Assembly (NCBI RefSeq): GCF_901000735.1
Contig: NC_081547.1
Location: forward strand, 16,848,217 to 16,912,216
DNA from: Corylus avellana
Taxonomy: Eukaryota; Streptophyta; Magnoliopsida; Fagales; Betulaceae
Length of the DNA stretch: 64,000 nucleotides
Reading direction: 5' to 3'
In this document: positions 1 to 15,000 of the stretch, one piece after another
Layout of the letters: each line of letters starts with the position of its first letter
Position numbering within the stretch: the first letter of the stretch is position 1
Translations under genes and position numbers: made by a program
The notes under the pieces: model-generated
Databases searched by the model: none
Told to the model about the DNA's origin: nothing
The model's input: only the letters and a program-made list of their open reading frames with translations

Positions 1-8
1 TCTCTTCA

Positions 9-3000
9 ATGATCACCTGCAAATCTTCAACCTCCTCGTCTTCCTTTGGAACTCACGCTCTCCAAAGGACGGTGAAACCAAGCCCTAGGTTTGTAGGCCT
101 TTTTGAATTTCAACGTAGCCCTTCTTCTCAGCGCAGCCGGAAGTGCGTAGCCGTGTCTTCCTCATTTGGCCGACCCCAATGGAGCCGCTCTGGAAGAAAC
201 CTTCTGAATACTAATAACACAAATTCTAATGCTGATGATGTTTTGGGAGATGAGAAAGAGGAGAAAATGGTGCATTGTGAGGTCGAAGTGTTGTCTTGGC
301 GGGAACGCAGAATCAAGGCCGAAATATCGGTCAATGCCGACATCGAATCGGTCTGGAACGCTCTCACCGATTACGAGCGCCTCGCTGATTTCATTCCCAA
401 TCTTGTTTGCAGGTAATACAACGGCTCTTTCATTCCCAATCTGATTTCATTCTCCATGTAATGCTCTTTCTTGAATTACTTTCCAGTTTGCAGTTCTATA
501 GACTGGGTTGGAGGAATTTGGAGGAAATTATCATTAATAAAAATAAAAAAAATAAAAATTGACGGAAATTTTTTTCCGTTGTGTGTTTGGCTTTATGATC
601 TTCAATGTAATGTAGGCTGGTCTCGTAGACCAATTCATTGTGTGTGTAGAGAGGTAAATGAATTTTCTGAGTTAGTTAGATGTTACAATTCCATGAATTC
701 TTGCGGTGAATATAAATAGCCTCTGGTCCAATTGGTGCGAAAAAATGAGGCAACCTGTTTATTGCAATCACCCCAATTTATTTGAATATTAACTACTGGT
801 CCCTTCTGAAATTGCATAACTGGTACGTTGTTTATTATTGCTGTTTACCTGACTGGATTGCACATTGTTTAACTGTTAGTGGAAGAATACCTTGCCCACA
901 TCCTGGTCGGATATGGTTGGAGCAAAGAGGCTTGCAAAGGGCATTATATTGGCATATTGAAGCACGTGTTGTCTTGGATCTTCAAGAATTTCTCAATTCT
1001 GTAAATACTCAAACCAAATTTTATAGGAAACATGATTCAACCTTCTGTCTTTGTCCTTTGAATGTCTTCTTGGGTATTTTCTAAATCATGCTCTCATCCT
1101 TTACCATTTCTTACTTCTCATGCATATATTATAATTATGAGAAATTGTTTATGTTCAGGCTAATGATCGGAAACTTCACTTTTCAATGGTTGACGGAGAC
1201 TTTAAGAAGTTTGAAGGCAAATGGTCCTTAAAATCCGGGTCAAGGTAGAATTCATTTACTTTTGGTTTGAAAGCTGAGATGTTTCCAAAAGAATCTAGCA
1301 TTATATGTGCTTTGGTTGTGGAGATTTTGAAGTCCTATATTATTCCTTAGCAAAGATTTAAGCCCATCTTAAGGGTTGAATTTAACTTCCTTACTTTTTT
1401 CCCCTCATAAGATTATCTTTATTTTCACAAAATAATGTTTCCCAATTTTGTGATACTTGTGAACTGGATAAACACCACCATGTATCTTTTTCTGCTCCTG
1501 GCAATAAAAGTACATCATCTTTTGCTATTGTTCATTTTGATATATGGGTCCGTCACGTATTGTCTCTCTCTGGATTTAGTTTGGTTTGCTACTCTTAATG
1601 ATGAGTATTCTTGCACTACTTGAGTTTATTTGTTGAAAGATGAAAGTGATGTTTTCTCATGTTTTCAGATGTTGCATAAGATGATACACACTCAATTGAC
1701 CTACAATCATAACTTAGTGAGCATGATATCACCCATCAAACAACTTGCACCCATAACTCACATCAGAATGAGGTTGTTGAGCATAAGAATTGACATATCC
1801 TAGAGGTAACCGAGACATTAGTGATTTCCATGAATGTTCCTAAATCCTATTGGGGTGATGCCTTGCTTATTGTGGCGTATCTCATTAATCAAATGCCATG
1901 ATGCGTCCTTAACTTTGAGACACCCATTGACGTTGTCAACATCCTTGTCATCATCGTTATTTGTTCCTTGCATTTTTTGTTGTGTTTGCTTTGTTTATAT
2001 TCATAGTTAATCCTGTGGTAAATTGGATCCTAGAGGGGCCTAAGTATATATATGCTCTTTCAAACTACTACTAAATTGATAATGTCCCTCCAAATTTTCA
2101 ATTGTGACAATGTCCTCCCAAACTACCAAAAATTGTCAATGTTCCCCCCAATAAGGAAACTGCCCTTAATAAAATAAAACAAAAATACTAAAATTCTATA
2201 AAAACACCTAAAAAAAAAACATAAAATCCAAGAGGTGGCCAAATTTAAAAATTTGAAGAAAAAAAATTAAAAATTTTCGTTTTTAAAAAAATTAAAATTT
2301 TCATTTAAAAAAAAAATTGTTTTATAAAATAATTTTAAAAAAACGTTTTTTTTTTAAAAAATAAAAAATAAAAATTTCGGTTTTAAAAACATAAAACTCT
2401 TCGTTTTAAAAAATAAAAATAAAATGCTCGTTTAAAAAAAAAAAAAGTTTAAAAATTTTCGTTTTTAAAAAAATTAAAGATTAAAAATTAGTTTTTTTTT
2501 TTTTAAATTAAATTTTTTTTTGTTTTTTTTTTTTCAAATTTATAAGGGTATTTTTGTCTTATTGAAAAATCTATAGGGTCATTTTTGTCTTTTTGCTAGC
2601 CTTGAGAGAGACATTGATAATATTTTGGTAGTTTGGGGAGGGGGGCATTGTCTTAATTGAAAGTTTGATGAGGACATTGTCAATTGGGCGGTAGTTTGAG
2701 AGGGGTTATTACTATTATTTTTTTTTATGAATATATATTCTTGGGGTATTCGCCAACTCAAAAAGGGCTATAGGTGTTATCATCCCCCTGCTCAAAAGCG
2801 TTTTGTCTCTATGGATGTGAACTTTTTGAATCTCAACCCTATTTTTCTCTTCTCGAGATTTGTCTTTAGTGGGAGACATGTAGTGAAGAGAAATCTTTAA
2901 ACATTTCCTTTACATGTGACGACAGATCCCTTATTTGTACCTACCACCTTACCAAAACAGGATGTTCTAGAATGTGATTGTCAGCCAACTGTTTGTGAGC

Positions 3001-6000
3001 AATGTGAGCCATTGGTGGAGGTGTTATGAGTTTATTCTAGGCATCCAAACAGTAAGATTATTCTTTAGTCTCGCAGCCATATGTCGACTCCTGATTCAGG
3101 TAATCCCTACGCCCACTTTAGACACCTCAATACCTGCAGTTAATGATATGGATCTTCCAATAGCTCAACACAAAGGAATAAGATCATGTACTCAGTATTC
3201 CATATCTATTTTTGTTTCTTATAATAATTTTCCATTATCCTATCGTACTTTTATCTCCTATATGTCCTAAGTGTCTACTCTCAAGTGTCCAAGAAGCACT
3301 TGGATGCCCAAGTGGAGGCCCAAGTGGAGGGAAGCAATGCTGAAAGAGATAAAAGTCCTTCATAAAAATAATACATGGGACCTAGTTGGATTACCTAAAG
3401 GAAAAAAGGTGGTAGGATGTTAATGGGTGTTTTCTGAGAAATATAAAGCTGATGGCTTGGTCGAAAAATATAAGGTTAGTTTGCTTGCAAAAGGCTTCAG
3501 ACAGACCTAAGGATGGACTATGAGGAAACATTTGTTCTAGTGGTGAAGATGAAATATCAGGGTCTTTACTCTTGTTGGTAGCAAATTTAGATTGGCCAAT
3601 TTAGCAGTTTGATGTGAAGTATGAATTCCCTTGTGAGGACCTAGAGGAAGAAATATACATGGAGCTTCCTCCTGGACTTCAAAATAATTTGGTCAATGGT
3701 AAAGTTTGTAAACTGTAAAAGGCATTGTCTGGGTTAAAACAATCTCCTAAAGTGTGGTTTGAGAGATTTTCTGAGCCTTATAGAAGTGTAACTATAAGCA
3801 AAGTCATGATCACACATTGTTCATTAAACAGTCTTTACAAGGAAAGGTAACTACTTTAGTTGTTTATGTAGATGACATAATTTGGGAATGATGATGAAGA
3901 AATACAAAAGTTATGGAAATATCTCGCTAATGAGTTTGAAATATTTTCTCTGCATTGAGGTAGCTAGATCAAGGCATAGGATATTCATCTCTCAACGAAA
4001 ATAGGATCTTGATCAACTCAAGAAAATAGGATTGCTTGGATGCAAGAAGTTAGGGGATAATGATGAAAGTTCTCTAGTGGATAAAGGCATCTATCAGTAT
4101 CCACGATTATTTGCAAGGTTTATTATATTTGTCACACACTTTATGCATTCACTTCGGGACGTTCATATAAAAGTAGTTTACAAAATACTTTTGATGCGGT
4201 ACAATAAGCGTTGAGAAGAAAGTAAAAGAATCGTAGAAGAAAGAGACAAAATTGAGCTGAAAAAGAGACGAAATAAAGGGAGAGAAACGTGAAAGCCCCA
4301 AAGAAGGGGAGAGAGAAACATGAAACAAAGGGGGAAATTGACAAACCATCAATCTAAATTTTCATTCGTCATAAGCTATCAATTACAATAGAAAATTATG
4401 CGTAAATAGACTTAGAGACTAAACCCTAACCCTAACCCTAACCCACGGGCAACGCCCATTCAATAACGTGCCCAACGTAATTTTATTCACTTACCTAACA
4501 TAACCCAAGTAACCAACAATTTATTGAATTACAATAATAAAAGATTCGTAAAAATTTAATAAAACATAATAACATGAGAGACCTAATTAACCCTAATACA
4601 ATTAAAACCTAAATAAAATTAAAGGCTGCGTTCCACATCGACTTCGGTATTTGAAATCTTCACCAAGTAACGTGTTGTTATTTGCTTGACATACTCACCT
4701 TAAAATAAAATCTTATACAATTCAGATTGGGTTGGATTAGCCATGGATCAGAGTTCTACTTTGGGATATTGCACTTTTGTGGGAAGAAATCTAGTTACTT
4801 GGTGACTTATCAAAAAAAAAAAATCAGTTATCCGGTGCAGTAAGAAAGAGTCAATTGTTGCTAGATTTGGTGTAGAAGCTGAATTTTGATCCATGACCCA
4901 CGGGATATGTGAATAATTGTGGTTGAAGATTCTACTGAAAGTACTTGGATATTATTATAAGGATTTTGTGAGATTATATCATGATTGAACTAAATACATT
5001 GAAATTGATAGGCATTAAATCAAGGGAAAATTGTGTGAAGGATTAATTTGTACACCTTATGTTAAGACAAGGGGAACAACTTTTGGCTATTTTGACAAAG
5101 GGAGTTGGGCACACGTGAGACATCTTTGTTTGAGCTTGAGTGTTGAAGAAAGATTATGATTATATTCTCTACTGATCTGATTTTATTGCCATTATTCTCT
5201 TATTGTCTTCTGTAATATGCATTGACTGCATTTCCATAATAATTTGTTTTACTTTTCTATTTAAACACATGTAGATGCCATATGGTAGATGCATTAAGGA
5301 ATAAGATGTTTTTCCTTCTTCTCGCTTCTTTTCCTCTTTTTTCAACCCTAAAACCAAGCCAAGCCAATCGGTATATTAAATACTTGGAACTGCAGATTTC
5401 TGTCATTCTTTTTTTTTTTTTTTTGATAGGTAATATCAATTTATATAAAAGCGCAAAGGGGCACAACCCATGTACACAGGAAATATACAATAGAGCCCAC
5501 AAAAGCAAATAGCTATTAAGCTGAAAATGAAGTACATAAGTCTAAAAATTCGGCAAGCGCTAAAGCTTGCGACGAATGCCACATTACTCCCCATGAGAAC
5601 AGTGTTTGGAGCACCATTTTCTTCAACTCAATAAGTCCAAGTTCCCGGCCCTCAAAACTTCGTGCATTCCTTTCTTTCCATAAGCACCACAGAACACATA
5701 AAGGAGCCATTCTCCAAATTTGCAGAACTGTACGATTACCTCTTTGTCCTCTCCAACTTCCCAAACATTCTTTCATCCTACCCGGCATCACCCACGTAAC
5801 ACCAAACAACTGAAAAACCATGTTCCATAACTCTATAGCAACCTCACAATGCAATAATAAATGATCAATTGATTCACCACTATGCTTGCACATACAACAC
5901 CACTCCGTCACTATAATGTTTTTCTTACGTAAATTTTCCAATGTTAATATTTTTCTCAGCACTCCTGTCCACACAAAAAAAAACCACTCTCGGAGGAGCT

Positions 6001-9000
6001 TTACTCTTCCAAATACTCTTCCAAGACCAACCACCGGAGCCGAATTAACCTTTACCTTTCATTCTAGAATTCTCTCTCCCCCCCCCCCCCCATCCAAGTA
6101 TTTGAATCCTTGAAAACAATTTGGCATTATGGTGTTTATTTGTTGTCTCACATATATAAATTTTCCTGACATTTATGAAATATAGTGTAAAACATTAAAT
6201 ATCAAAAACTCTTAATATTTGGAGAGCTGTGCTAAATGGAAGTTCAATTCTTGTGTAATGGGAGTTGTGACAGAAGAGGTGCTCTGGAAACCACTAAATA
6301 GTCAATGCATCATGGTATAAGTGGATACTACTAATTTTTTATTTATAAAACATTTATTCTTTTGAACTCTAATGATGCATTCCTTGTCTCTTGTCTCTAT
6401 GTAATGCTTCTTGGGCCATAGCTGAGCTTGTACGAAGCTGAAATTTGGACAGGCTGAGCCATGCCTGGTTTGCCATCATCATAAATTTTCCTTTTTGCTC
6501 ATCAATACATTATTTATGCAAATACTTGTGCAATTTCAGCTATTGCATCATGTTATTACTCTTCTAACTTCTCCTTAACCTGGTTTTTTTTTTTTTTTGC
6601 AGTTTTTCATCAACAACTTTATCATATGAAGTTAATGTCATACCAAGATTCAATTTCCCTGCAATTTTCTTGGAGCGGATTATCAGATCGGATCTTCCTG
6701 TAAATCTTCAAGCCTTGGCTTGTAGAGCTGAAAGGAATTTGGAAGGTGTGCAGAAGATAGCACTCAAAGGGAATTCATCAGCACGAACATCCATGGGTGT
6801 TGTTAGTTCACTCTACAAGAACTTGGATGGTGGCTTGTGTGAAATGGATAAATTGTCACTTGGAGAGTTTAAAGAGAAATTTGCTGGCTCTAATTTGGGT
6901 CCCTTGCCTCTATCTTCTAATGAATTGAACAGTAACTGGGGTGTGTTTGGAAAAGTTTGCAGACTTGATCGAGCTTGCATGGTGGATGAGGTTCATCTTC
7001 GTAGATTTGACGGTCTATTGGTAACTGTTTTACCCTAGACTATTTTCTCCTGGCTTCCTGATTGACCCTAGACTATTTTAAGAGTTGCTGATAATATGGT
7101 TTTGGGCTCAAGGAAAACGGAGGCGTTCATCGTTGTGTTGTTGCTAGCATCACTGTAAAAGCTTCTGTTCATGAAGTATGGAGTGTTTTAACAGCATATG
7201 AAAGTCTTCCTGAGTAAGTAATATATGCTTTTGTTTTGTGAACTTCTAAATGTAGTTAATTCCAATGCAGCTTGTCCCTAAGAAGTTGCTTCTGTAAATC
7301 CTTCATTGTTCCTTGTAGCATCATTGAATATAGGTTGGTCTCCACGATGTGTATGCCAAATAAGAACAGAAAAACTATGGGCTTGTTAGAATATGTTGTA
7401 CTTGCTACATAGATACATAAATATGAGGTCATACTCAAAACCAAATTGGAGCTCAATAGAAACTCTAATTTCCTTTATCGCAGCACCAATTCAAGACAAA
7501 TATTCCTTCTAGTATATTCTTGTACAATTAGCATTGATGGATGGATTTGTGTAATCTTTCAATCTTGCCCACGAAGTTAAAGGAGAAAAAGAAAGAAATT
7601 GAGATGTCCTGGGCTCAAGAAGGTGCAAGACATCCTGAGCTGTGACATGCAGAACATTTCTTCTCATTGATTTTTGGTGTGTGAGCCAACCACTTGGGCA
7701 TGTCACACCTGGGAGCCATGTCCATCCTCTTTCATCACATTGGGCGCCAACAAAGGAGTCCTCATTTAGTGGAAAAAGGCAATAGGTTATACCTAAGTCT
7801 GTAGTGGATTTAGTGGCATGTTGGAGAGGTTGCTTTAATATACGCCGAGTGTACTCATATGAAATGCCATACCATCATGCCTTATATGGAGTATTTGGAT
7901 GGAACTGAATTCTTAGTGATGTGAAAGATCCAAGTAGTCATTCTTTGACTTAATGTTGTATTATGCTTAAACTGGGATACTTTTCCTTGAAATACTAGTT
8001 CCATGGAATGCAGTGGTGAACTGAATATGTGATCCTTAAAGCTTCTAGTTTGCCATTTTTCTATATCTTGTGCAAAACTGTGAATTAGATATTCATTGCC
8101 CAGTAGTGGTCATTGAGATGGAAGAAGAGTGATGCTACAAGCTGCTGCTGAAGTTGATTTTTTAGATCCGATGGTTTCTTCTGACTTTTTTTTTTTTTTT
8201 TTGAAATTATTATCTGCAGTATCGTTCCAAATTTAGCTATCAGCAGGATAGTGTCACGAGAAAACAACAAGGTCCGCATTCTTCAGGTACAAGCAAGATA
8301 TTGTTAGTTGCAATCTGAGGCAATGCCTCTTTTCAAGAATGTTTATTTGTTTTCATATTGAGCTGCTGAACTTCCATTAATTTTCTGTAAACATGTGTTG
8401 CATTTGTTGAATATGCCAGGGGACACATTGATGTCTTATTTTTTGACAAGCTAATTACCAAAACCCCCAGAAATGCACAATGAAGTCCAAGCACACCTTA
8501 GGGGTCCCTAGTCCTTTAGCTCAACACGTTAACTGTACAACAGCAACAGAAACGGCTCTCTCTATAAGAAAGCACACCTGAACCAAATTTAGCTCCCACA
8601 ACCCGAGAACATAGGCTGTCTTGAACAAATAAGCACAAACATGCTTAACAAAGGGTCCTTAGTCGCTCCACACATTAACCACACAACAACAATAGAATTC
8701 TCTTTAAGAAAGCACACCTGAACCAAATTTAGCTCCCACAGCTCGAGAACATTGGCTGCCTTGAACAAATAAGCACATACATGCTTAACAAAGGGTGACA
8801 TGCTTAGCAAGGTGATGCAAGATGAAAAATAAAGAATCGTTTATTTTAGTTTTATTTAGGTTATCAGTTTTATTTGTAATTCAAATAATGGGCTTGACCC
8901 AAAGTTTTAAGTTATTTTGCAATTCAATAACAGACTTTGCCCAAAGTCAACCAAATTAGGGTTATGATTTTTCATCTGTCTATTTAAGTGTTCTTTTGTA

Positions 9001-12000
9001 AGAGTTTAGAATCAATGAATGGATGAACGAAGAATTATATTTTCTGAGTGTGATACTTTTGTTAGAGATGAGACTTCTTTTTTTGAGGTGTGACTCCTCC
9101 CTTGGTGGTGAGACTCTGCCAAACTCCATTGTTGATCGGTGAAACTATATTCAACATAGATTTATTTTTATTTTCTGTAATTTTCCTTTTGTGTTGCGTT
9201 AATTTGGTATTAGAGCAAATGATCCAACTCATGAGTATTGGCGAGATCACTATAGTTGCTGATCATATGGGTATACTCGGTACCCCCAAGTTGTTGTAGC
9301 TTGTCCTAAACTTTAAAACAAGTTGCTGCCCAGACTCTCCTACATCAAATTTTGTATCAGACCTTTTGTTCTGCATCAATTTTGATATCAAACCTTTTGT
9401 TATGCATCAATTTGGTATCAAAGCGAGGAGCCACATAGTGTTTTCACATCGTCGAAGATCCTGTAAGATTGGATCAACTTGGCAAGAGGGTAATTCGCTT
9501 CTTAAAATAGAAATTCTTCTACGAGATCTTCAAATGATCTTCTTGATTAGTTTTATACTCTTCAATAAGATAATTTGTGTCGAATTGATTATGCAAGATT
9601 GTATATACACTTATTTCGCAAAATGTGGAATAGTTGAAAGTGAATGTATGACTACTGGTGGATTTAAAAGTGGCTTGAGATCTGAATTTAAAGAAAAAGA
9701 TGGCTCATGTGTATTTTGAATATCTTGAAGAAATTATTAATATGGCTGTTGTTTGGAAAACATTGATAGAGATTTTGAAGTCTAACAAAAAGTGAAGGAA
9801 GCCTCAATTGGTAAGCCAGAACAGCAAGTTGAAAAGTTAAAGATAGAAGCTTTTGTGTGAAGAAGGTTCTCAAATTGCTTAACAAAGAGAAGTTTCCATG
9901 TTAAATCACCATGTTATCCCAAAAGCTTAAGCTGATAGGAAGAGATAAATTTAATCACTTAATCATTATTTTAATAATGTTAAATACTTCTATAGTGTCA
10001 TGGGTTGTAATGATGTCTTTCATTTCCCCCTTGGAAGTGTTTGGCGGACTAAGGTTCCGCTAAGGGTGGCATTTTTTGCCTGGACGGCGGCCCTAGGTAA
10101 GATCCTTACCATGGGCAACTTAAGGAAGCAACACGTTATTGTGGTTGATAGGTGTTGCATATGTAAATGAAATAAGGAGTTTGTGGACCATATTCTTCTC
10201 TATTGTGAGGTTGCTTGTGCCATATGGAAGGTTTTCTTTAGTTTGTTTGGGCTGTTTTGGGTTATGCCTAGACTAGTAATTGACTTGTATGCTTGTTGGT
10301 AAACTGCCGGCAAACTAGGAGTGTTGTTATGTGGAAGATGGTGTATTCATGAATTTTGTGATATCTTTGGAGAGAAGGAACGACATGAGTTTTGAGGACT
10401 GTGAGAGGGCTTTGGAGGAAATTAAGTTTTTATTTTTCAATACCCTATATTTGTGGACAATTTTTTTGTTTCTCCTTTGGTGATTAGTTATGATTTCCTG
10501 TTTCTTTTGCTTCTACTAGTTATGTGGTTTCTCTTGTATATTTTCTGTATACTTGGGGGCACTTTACAAAGTAACGGATTATGTTACTTGGGGATAGAAG
10601 AGATTAGGTTAATTTATTGTAGTAGTATGACATGACAAAGTAACGGATTTTGTTAAGTTACTTAATAGAAATTGATTTTAAAGAGTAAATTGTTATTTTG
10701 GCCTACCCTGAGGACTTATAAATTATTTCTTATACCATAGAGAGTGATTTGTAATTTAGGCCAACTACGGAGACCTATAAATTTTTTGTTATACAATAGG
10801 GAGTGTTTTGTAATTTAGGCCAACCACAGGGACCAATTTTACATTTATCAAAAAAAAATAAAAATGAGGGCAACTATGCTAAAATATCTTTGTCAGTTTG
10901 TTCTAATTGGGTTCGCATTTACCTGATTAGAAAAAAGAACATTTGTGAAACTAAGATTTATTGCTTATGAGAAGTTTAAGTACCTTGTGGATGATGGAAT
11001 ATCTATTTCATTGTGGTTTGATGATTGGTATTCGCCTAGCTCTCTTGTTCTAATTGGGTTCGCATTTACCTAATTAGAAACAAGAACATTTGTGAAACTA
11101 AGATTTATTGCTTATGAGAAATTTAAGTACCTTGTGGATCATGGAATATCTATTTCATTGTGGTTTGATGATTGGTATTCGTCTGGCTCTCTTGTTGGGA
11201 GATTTGGCGAAAAGGTTATTTATGATTTTGGCTTACGGACGAATGCCACAGTTCAGGAGATTGTTGATAGTGCTGTATGGAAGCTCAATTCATGGATTGT
11301 ATAGAAATCAAGAATGCTATACTTTAGCATTTTTAGCCAAATCCGACTGAGGACGACTAATAAGGAATAGTACAAAAAATAGCATTCAATTCCATGGTCT
11401 TGTGGCAGATTGGTACAAAATTGTTTGGCATGACAACATAATCCCTCAGCATCCATGATCCTTTGGTTTACCATTAGAGATGGCTGGGTACTCAAGATAA
11501 ACTCCATGCTTATGAACTCCATACTCATGGCATAATCTTAGAAGTTCATTGTTTTTTTTTAATAAGTAATGTAATGCATTTCAAAAAGCGCAGAGTGGCG
11601 CAACCCTAGTACACATGATGTATACAAGAGAATGCCTAAATAGAAGAAGAAAATCATTAAAAGTAATCACTAAGGGAGCTACAACTTCAGCTGTCCAAAT
11701 AAAAAGAGAATAGAAGAAAAAGGACTTGAGCTCCTCCAACGTCCTTTCTTGGTTTTTGAAATTTCTGCCATTTCTTTCCCTCGACAGGCACCACATAAGG
11801 CAAGCAGGCACCATCTTTCACGTGACAGCACTCCGAGAGTTCCACCCGTCTACTAGCAAGCAAAGAAATCGACCACCTGATTAGGCATAAGCCAAGACAT
11901 CCCAAAGCGATTGAAGATAGCTACCATAAGGCATATGCAACCTTACAATGGAGAAAAAGATGGTCCACGGACTCCCCATTCCGTTTGCACCTATCGACCT

Positions 12001-15000
12001 CGATGACATGCCTCTTCCTATTGTAAACTACATGGGCAATATGATGAAGATTGCATTCACCTCTTCCTTTCCTGCCCATTCCTGCTCTGTATACGTCACC
12101 CTTTTATGTGAAAATGCAGTGTTTCTTGGGTATAAAGAAGTTGGGTTGGGACCATTGATTAGATGGATCAAAGTTTCAAAAGCAAGACCTTATGCATAAA
12201 CTAATGGTTCTAGCAATGATCCATGCAATTGAAAGAGCGGAACAGGAGAACCTTCCATGATAGACAGACTTAGGAACATTTGTAATGCAATTCATGATAT
12301 TATGTATAGGGTAAGAATTGGAGTAAGCACATCTCATGGGCTCAAGCCATCTCTAGAAGATAGTTGGATATAAAGATTGTGGGATATTTTTGAGAACGAA
12401 GTTAGAGGCTTAGCTCCTTAAGCCATTCTTCTCTATAAGTTTTTTTGATAAGTAATAATTATATAAAGCAAAAGTGCAGAGGGGCGCAACCCACATACAC
12501 GGGAAGTATAAAAAGAGAGTGCCTAAGAGGGAGAGAAATGAAAGAGACAGTCAGAAAAACTGATCACTAAAGGAGCAAGCCAAGCGGCCGTCCAAGAGTA
12601 AAGAGTAAAAAAGAAAAGATGAGTAAGTTCCTCTACAGTCCTAGTGGAATTCTCAAAACATCTAGCATTTCTTTCGTTCCATATACACCACATAAGACAA
12701 AGAGGGATCATCTTCCACACCACCGCACTTCGAGAATGCCCTCCCACCCTTACCCTGCAAGGCATGACCCAAAGCAACCCAAACCGACTAAAAATAGTAT
12801 GCCAAAGAGCACTTGCAATCTCGCAGTGAAGAAGAAGATGATCGACTGACTCTTCAGTCTTCTTGCACATACAACACTATTCCACTACCACAAGGTTCCT
12901 CTTACGCAAATTATTGTGAGTCAAAATTTTGCTTAGGGCCGCAGTCCATCCGAAAAAAGCCACTCGCAATGGCACCTTAGTACGCCAAATACTCTTCCAA
13001 GGAAACACCTCATGATCACTGTTGGACAAGGCCTTGAAGAACGACTTTACCTCGAACTTACCCTTCTTAGACAAGGACCAGCAAATACGATCCACAGTAC
13101 CTAGGGAGATCTTGCAAGAGTACAACCAATCAAAGAAAGGAAAAACTATATCCATCTCCCAATCCTGGATGGGCCGCACAAAAATGACATTCCACTCGAC
13201 AACCCCATTCCTCCAAGTAAAGTTATTCTTCACCCAAGCTTCTTTGTATCTAGCAATACTGAACAGGGACGGGAAGGCATGCTTTCGAGAATTTTTCCCA
13301 CACCAAATATCATGCCAGAAACGAACTTTCGAACCCACCCCCACCTCAAACCGAATACCTTTGGCAAAGAAACTCCAACCTTGTCGAATATGCTTCCATA
13401 AGCCCATACCATGAGAACCCGAAACCTCTTTCATGCAACACCCACCTTCCTGGTCTTCATACTTAGCTTTGATAACCTTACACCAAAGAGCCTCACTCTC
13501 ATTCGCATATCTCCAAAGCCATTTCCCCAAGAGAGCTTGATTAAATTGATGCAACTTTCGAATGCTAAGACCATCGCAGTGCAGGGGACGACAAACTTGG
13601 TTCCAATTTACAAGATGCAACTTAGGCTCATCTCCCATCCCTCCCCACAAGAAATCTCTTTGGACTTTCTCAAGCCTTTTAGCTACACTCATAGGAATCG
13701 GAAACAGAGACAAAAAGTAAGTCGGGAGATTAGTCAACGTACTCTTGATGAGAGTTAAATGGCCTCCTTTAGAGAGGTACATCCTCTTCCAACCTGCCAT
13801 TTGACGCTTCATTTTCTCAATCACATCATTCCACATAACCGTATCCTTATACGGCACCCCAAGAGGGAGACCCAAATACTTCATAGGCAAATCGGCAACG
13901 CTACACCCAAGGATATTAGCTAGTACTCCAATGTTCTCCACCTCTCCAATAGCCACAATTTAGACTTTCCAAGATTAACTCTCAAACCCGAAACAACTTC
14001 AAAACATAAGAGAATGAGACGCACATACCGGATTTGCTCGAGAGAAGCTTCACAAAAAATCAAAGTATCATCAGCAAATAAAGAGTGAGAAACCACCAAT
14101 TCCGAGAAGACCCTATCTCCCACCGAGAAACCTGTCAAAAGTCCTTGGTCAACCGTCGCATTCACCATCTTACTCAAGGCCTCCATAACAAGCACAAAAA
14201 GTAACGGAGAGAGGGGATCCCCTCGCCGAATTCCCCTCGAACTGTTAAAGAACCCTTTCGGGGAGCCATTCACTAGAATGGAAAATCTTACCGACGTAAT
14301 ACACCACTCTATCCAAGCCTTCCACCTCTCACCAAAACCACACCTATGCAGCAAATACAAAACAAAGTCCCAATTTACATGGTCATAAGCCTTTTCCAAG
14401 TCCAATTTACAAAGAACACCTGGCACCCCTGATTTCATACGACTATCCACACATTCATTTGCAATGAGCATAGAATCTAGGATTTGACGACCCCTGATGA
14501 AAGTATTTTGAGAGTTGGAAATGATCTTACCCAAAACAGTTCTCATCCTATTGGCGAGTACCTTAGAAACAATTTTGTATACCCCTCCCACCAAGCTGAT
14601 GGGCCGAAAATCCTTCATCTCCACCGCATCCGCCTTTTTCGGAATCAAGGAAATAAAAGTTGCATTCAAGCTCTTCACCAATTGACGTCTACGATGGAAC
14701 TCAACAAAAACCGCCATAACATCATGTTTAATTACACCCCAACAAGCTTGAAAGAAAGCCATGGAAAAGCCATCTGGGCCCGGTGCCTTATCACCCTCCA
14801 TACCTTTTACCACCTCCCATACCTCCTTTTCCTCAAAATCTCTTTCTAACCACCTATTATCCTCCTCATCAATGGACAAGAAGGGCTGGTTATCCATCCT
14901 AGTTTTCCAAGTGCTTTGTTCCGAGTATAAGCTTTGATAATACTGCACAATGTGATCTTTTACCTCCGCTGGATCGTCAAATAAGACACCATTAATACGA

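Larger units (their letters stand above)
1650..5130 (+). mobile_element. Decayed Ty1-copia pol remnant in HCF145 intron 3
   Basis: Broken frames on the + strand give, in order: integrase end (VPKSYWGDALLIVAYLINQMP-like, about 1830-1900); the FLGYSPTQKGYRCYHPP region (2735-2800); reverse transcriptase (NNTWDLVGLPKGKKVVGC near 3380 and a YVDD-like Val-Tyr-Val-Asp-Asp near 3865); the MHSLRDVHIKVVYK segment at about 4145-4190; and RNase H (GYCTFVGRNLVTW near 4765). Stops and frameshifts occur throughout, so it is inactive. The order matches Copia (integrase before RT). A MITE interrupts it at about 2054-2730. A segment of unknown origin (about 4205-4690), with a telomere-like CCCTAA run, separates RT from RNase H. 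No intact LTRs were identified. Confidence 0.8.
10905..12420 (+). mobile_element. Second LINE lineage, zf-RVT remnant split by another LINE
   Basis: The + strand encodes ISLWFDDWYSSGSLVGRFG, then KVIYDFGLRTNATVQEIVDS (to 11290). A WYKIVWHDNIIPQ zinc-binding segment follows (about 11405-11445), and after an interruption ERNRRTFHDRQT (about 12225-12270). These are C-terminal LINE pol motifs of a family distinct from the 12-18 kb LINEs. The gap between them is filled by an oppositely oriented LINE 3' end (11553-11980), so this one is the older insertion. It begins with a tandem duplication of its own sequence (10905-11180). Confidence 0.6.
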
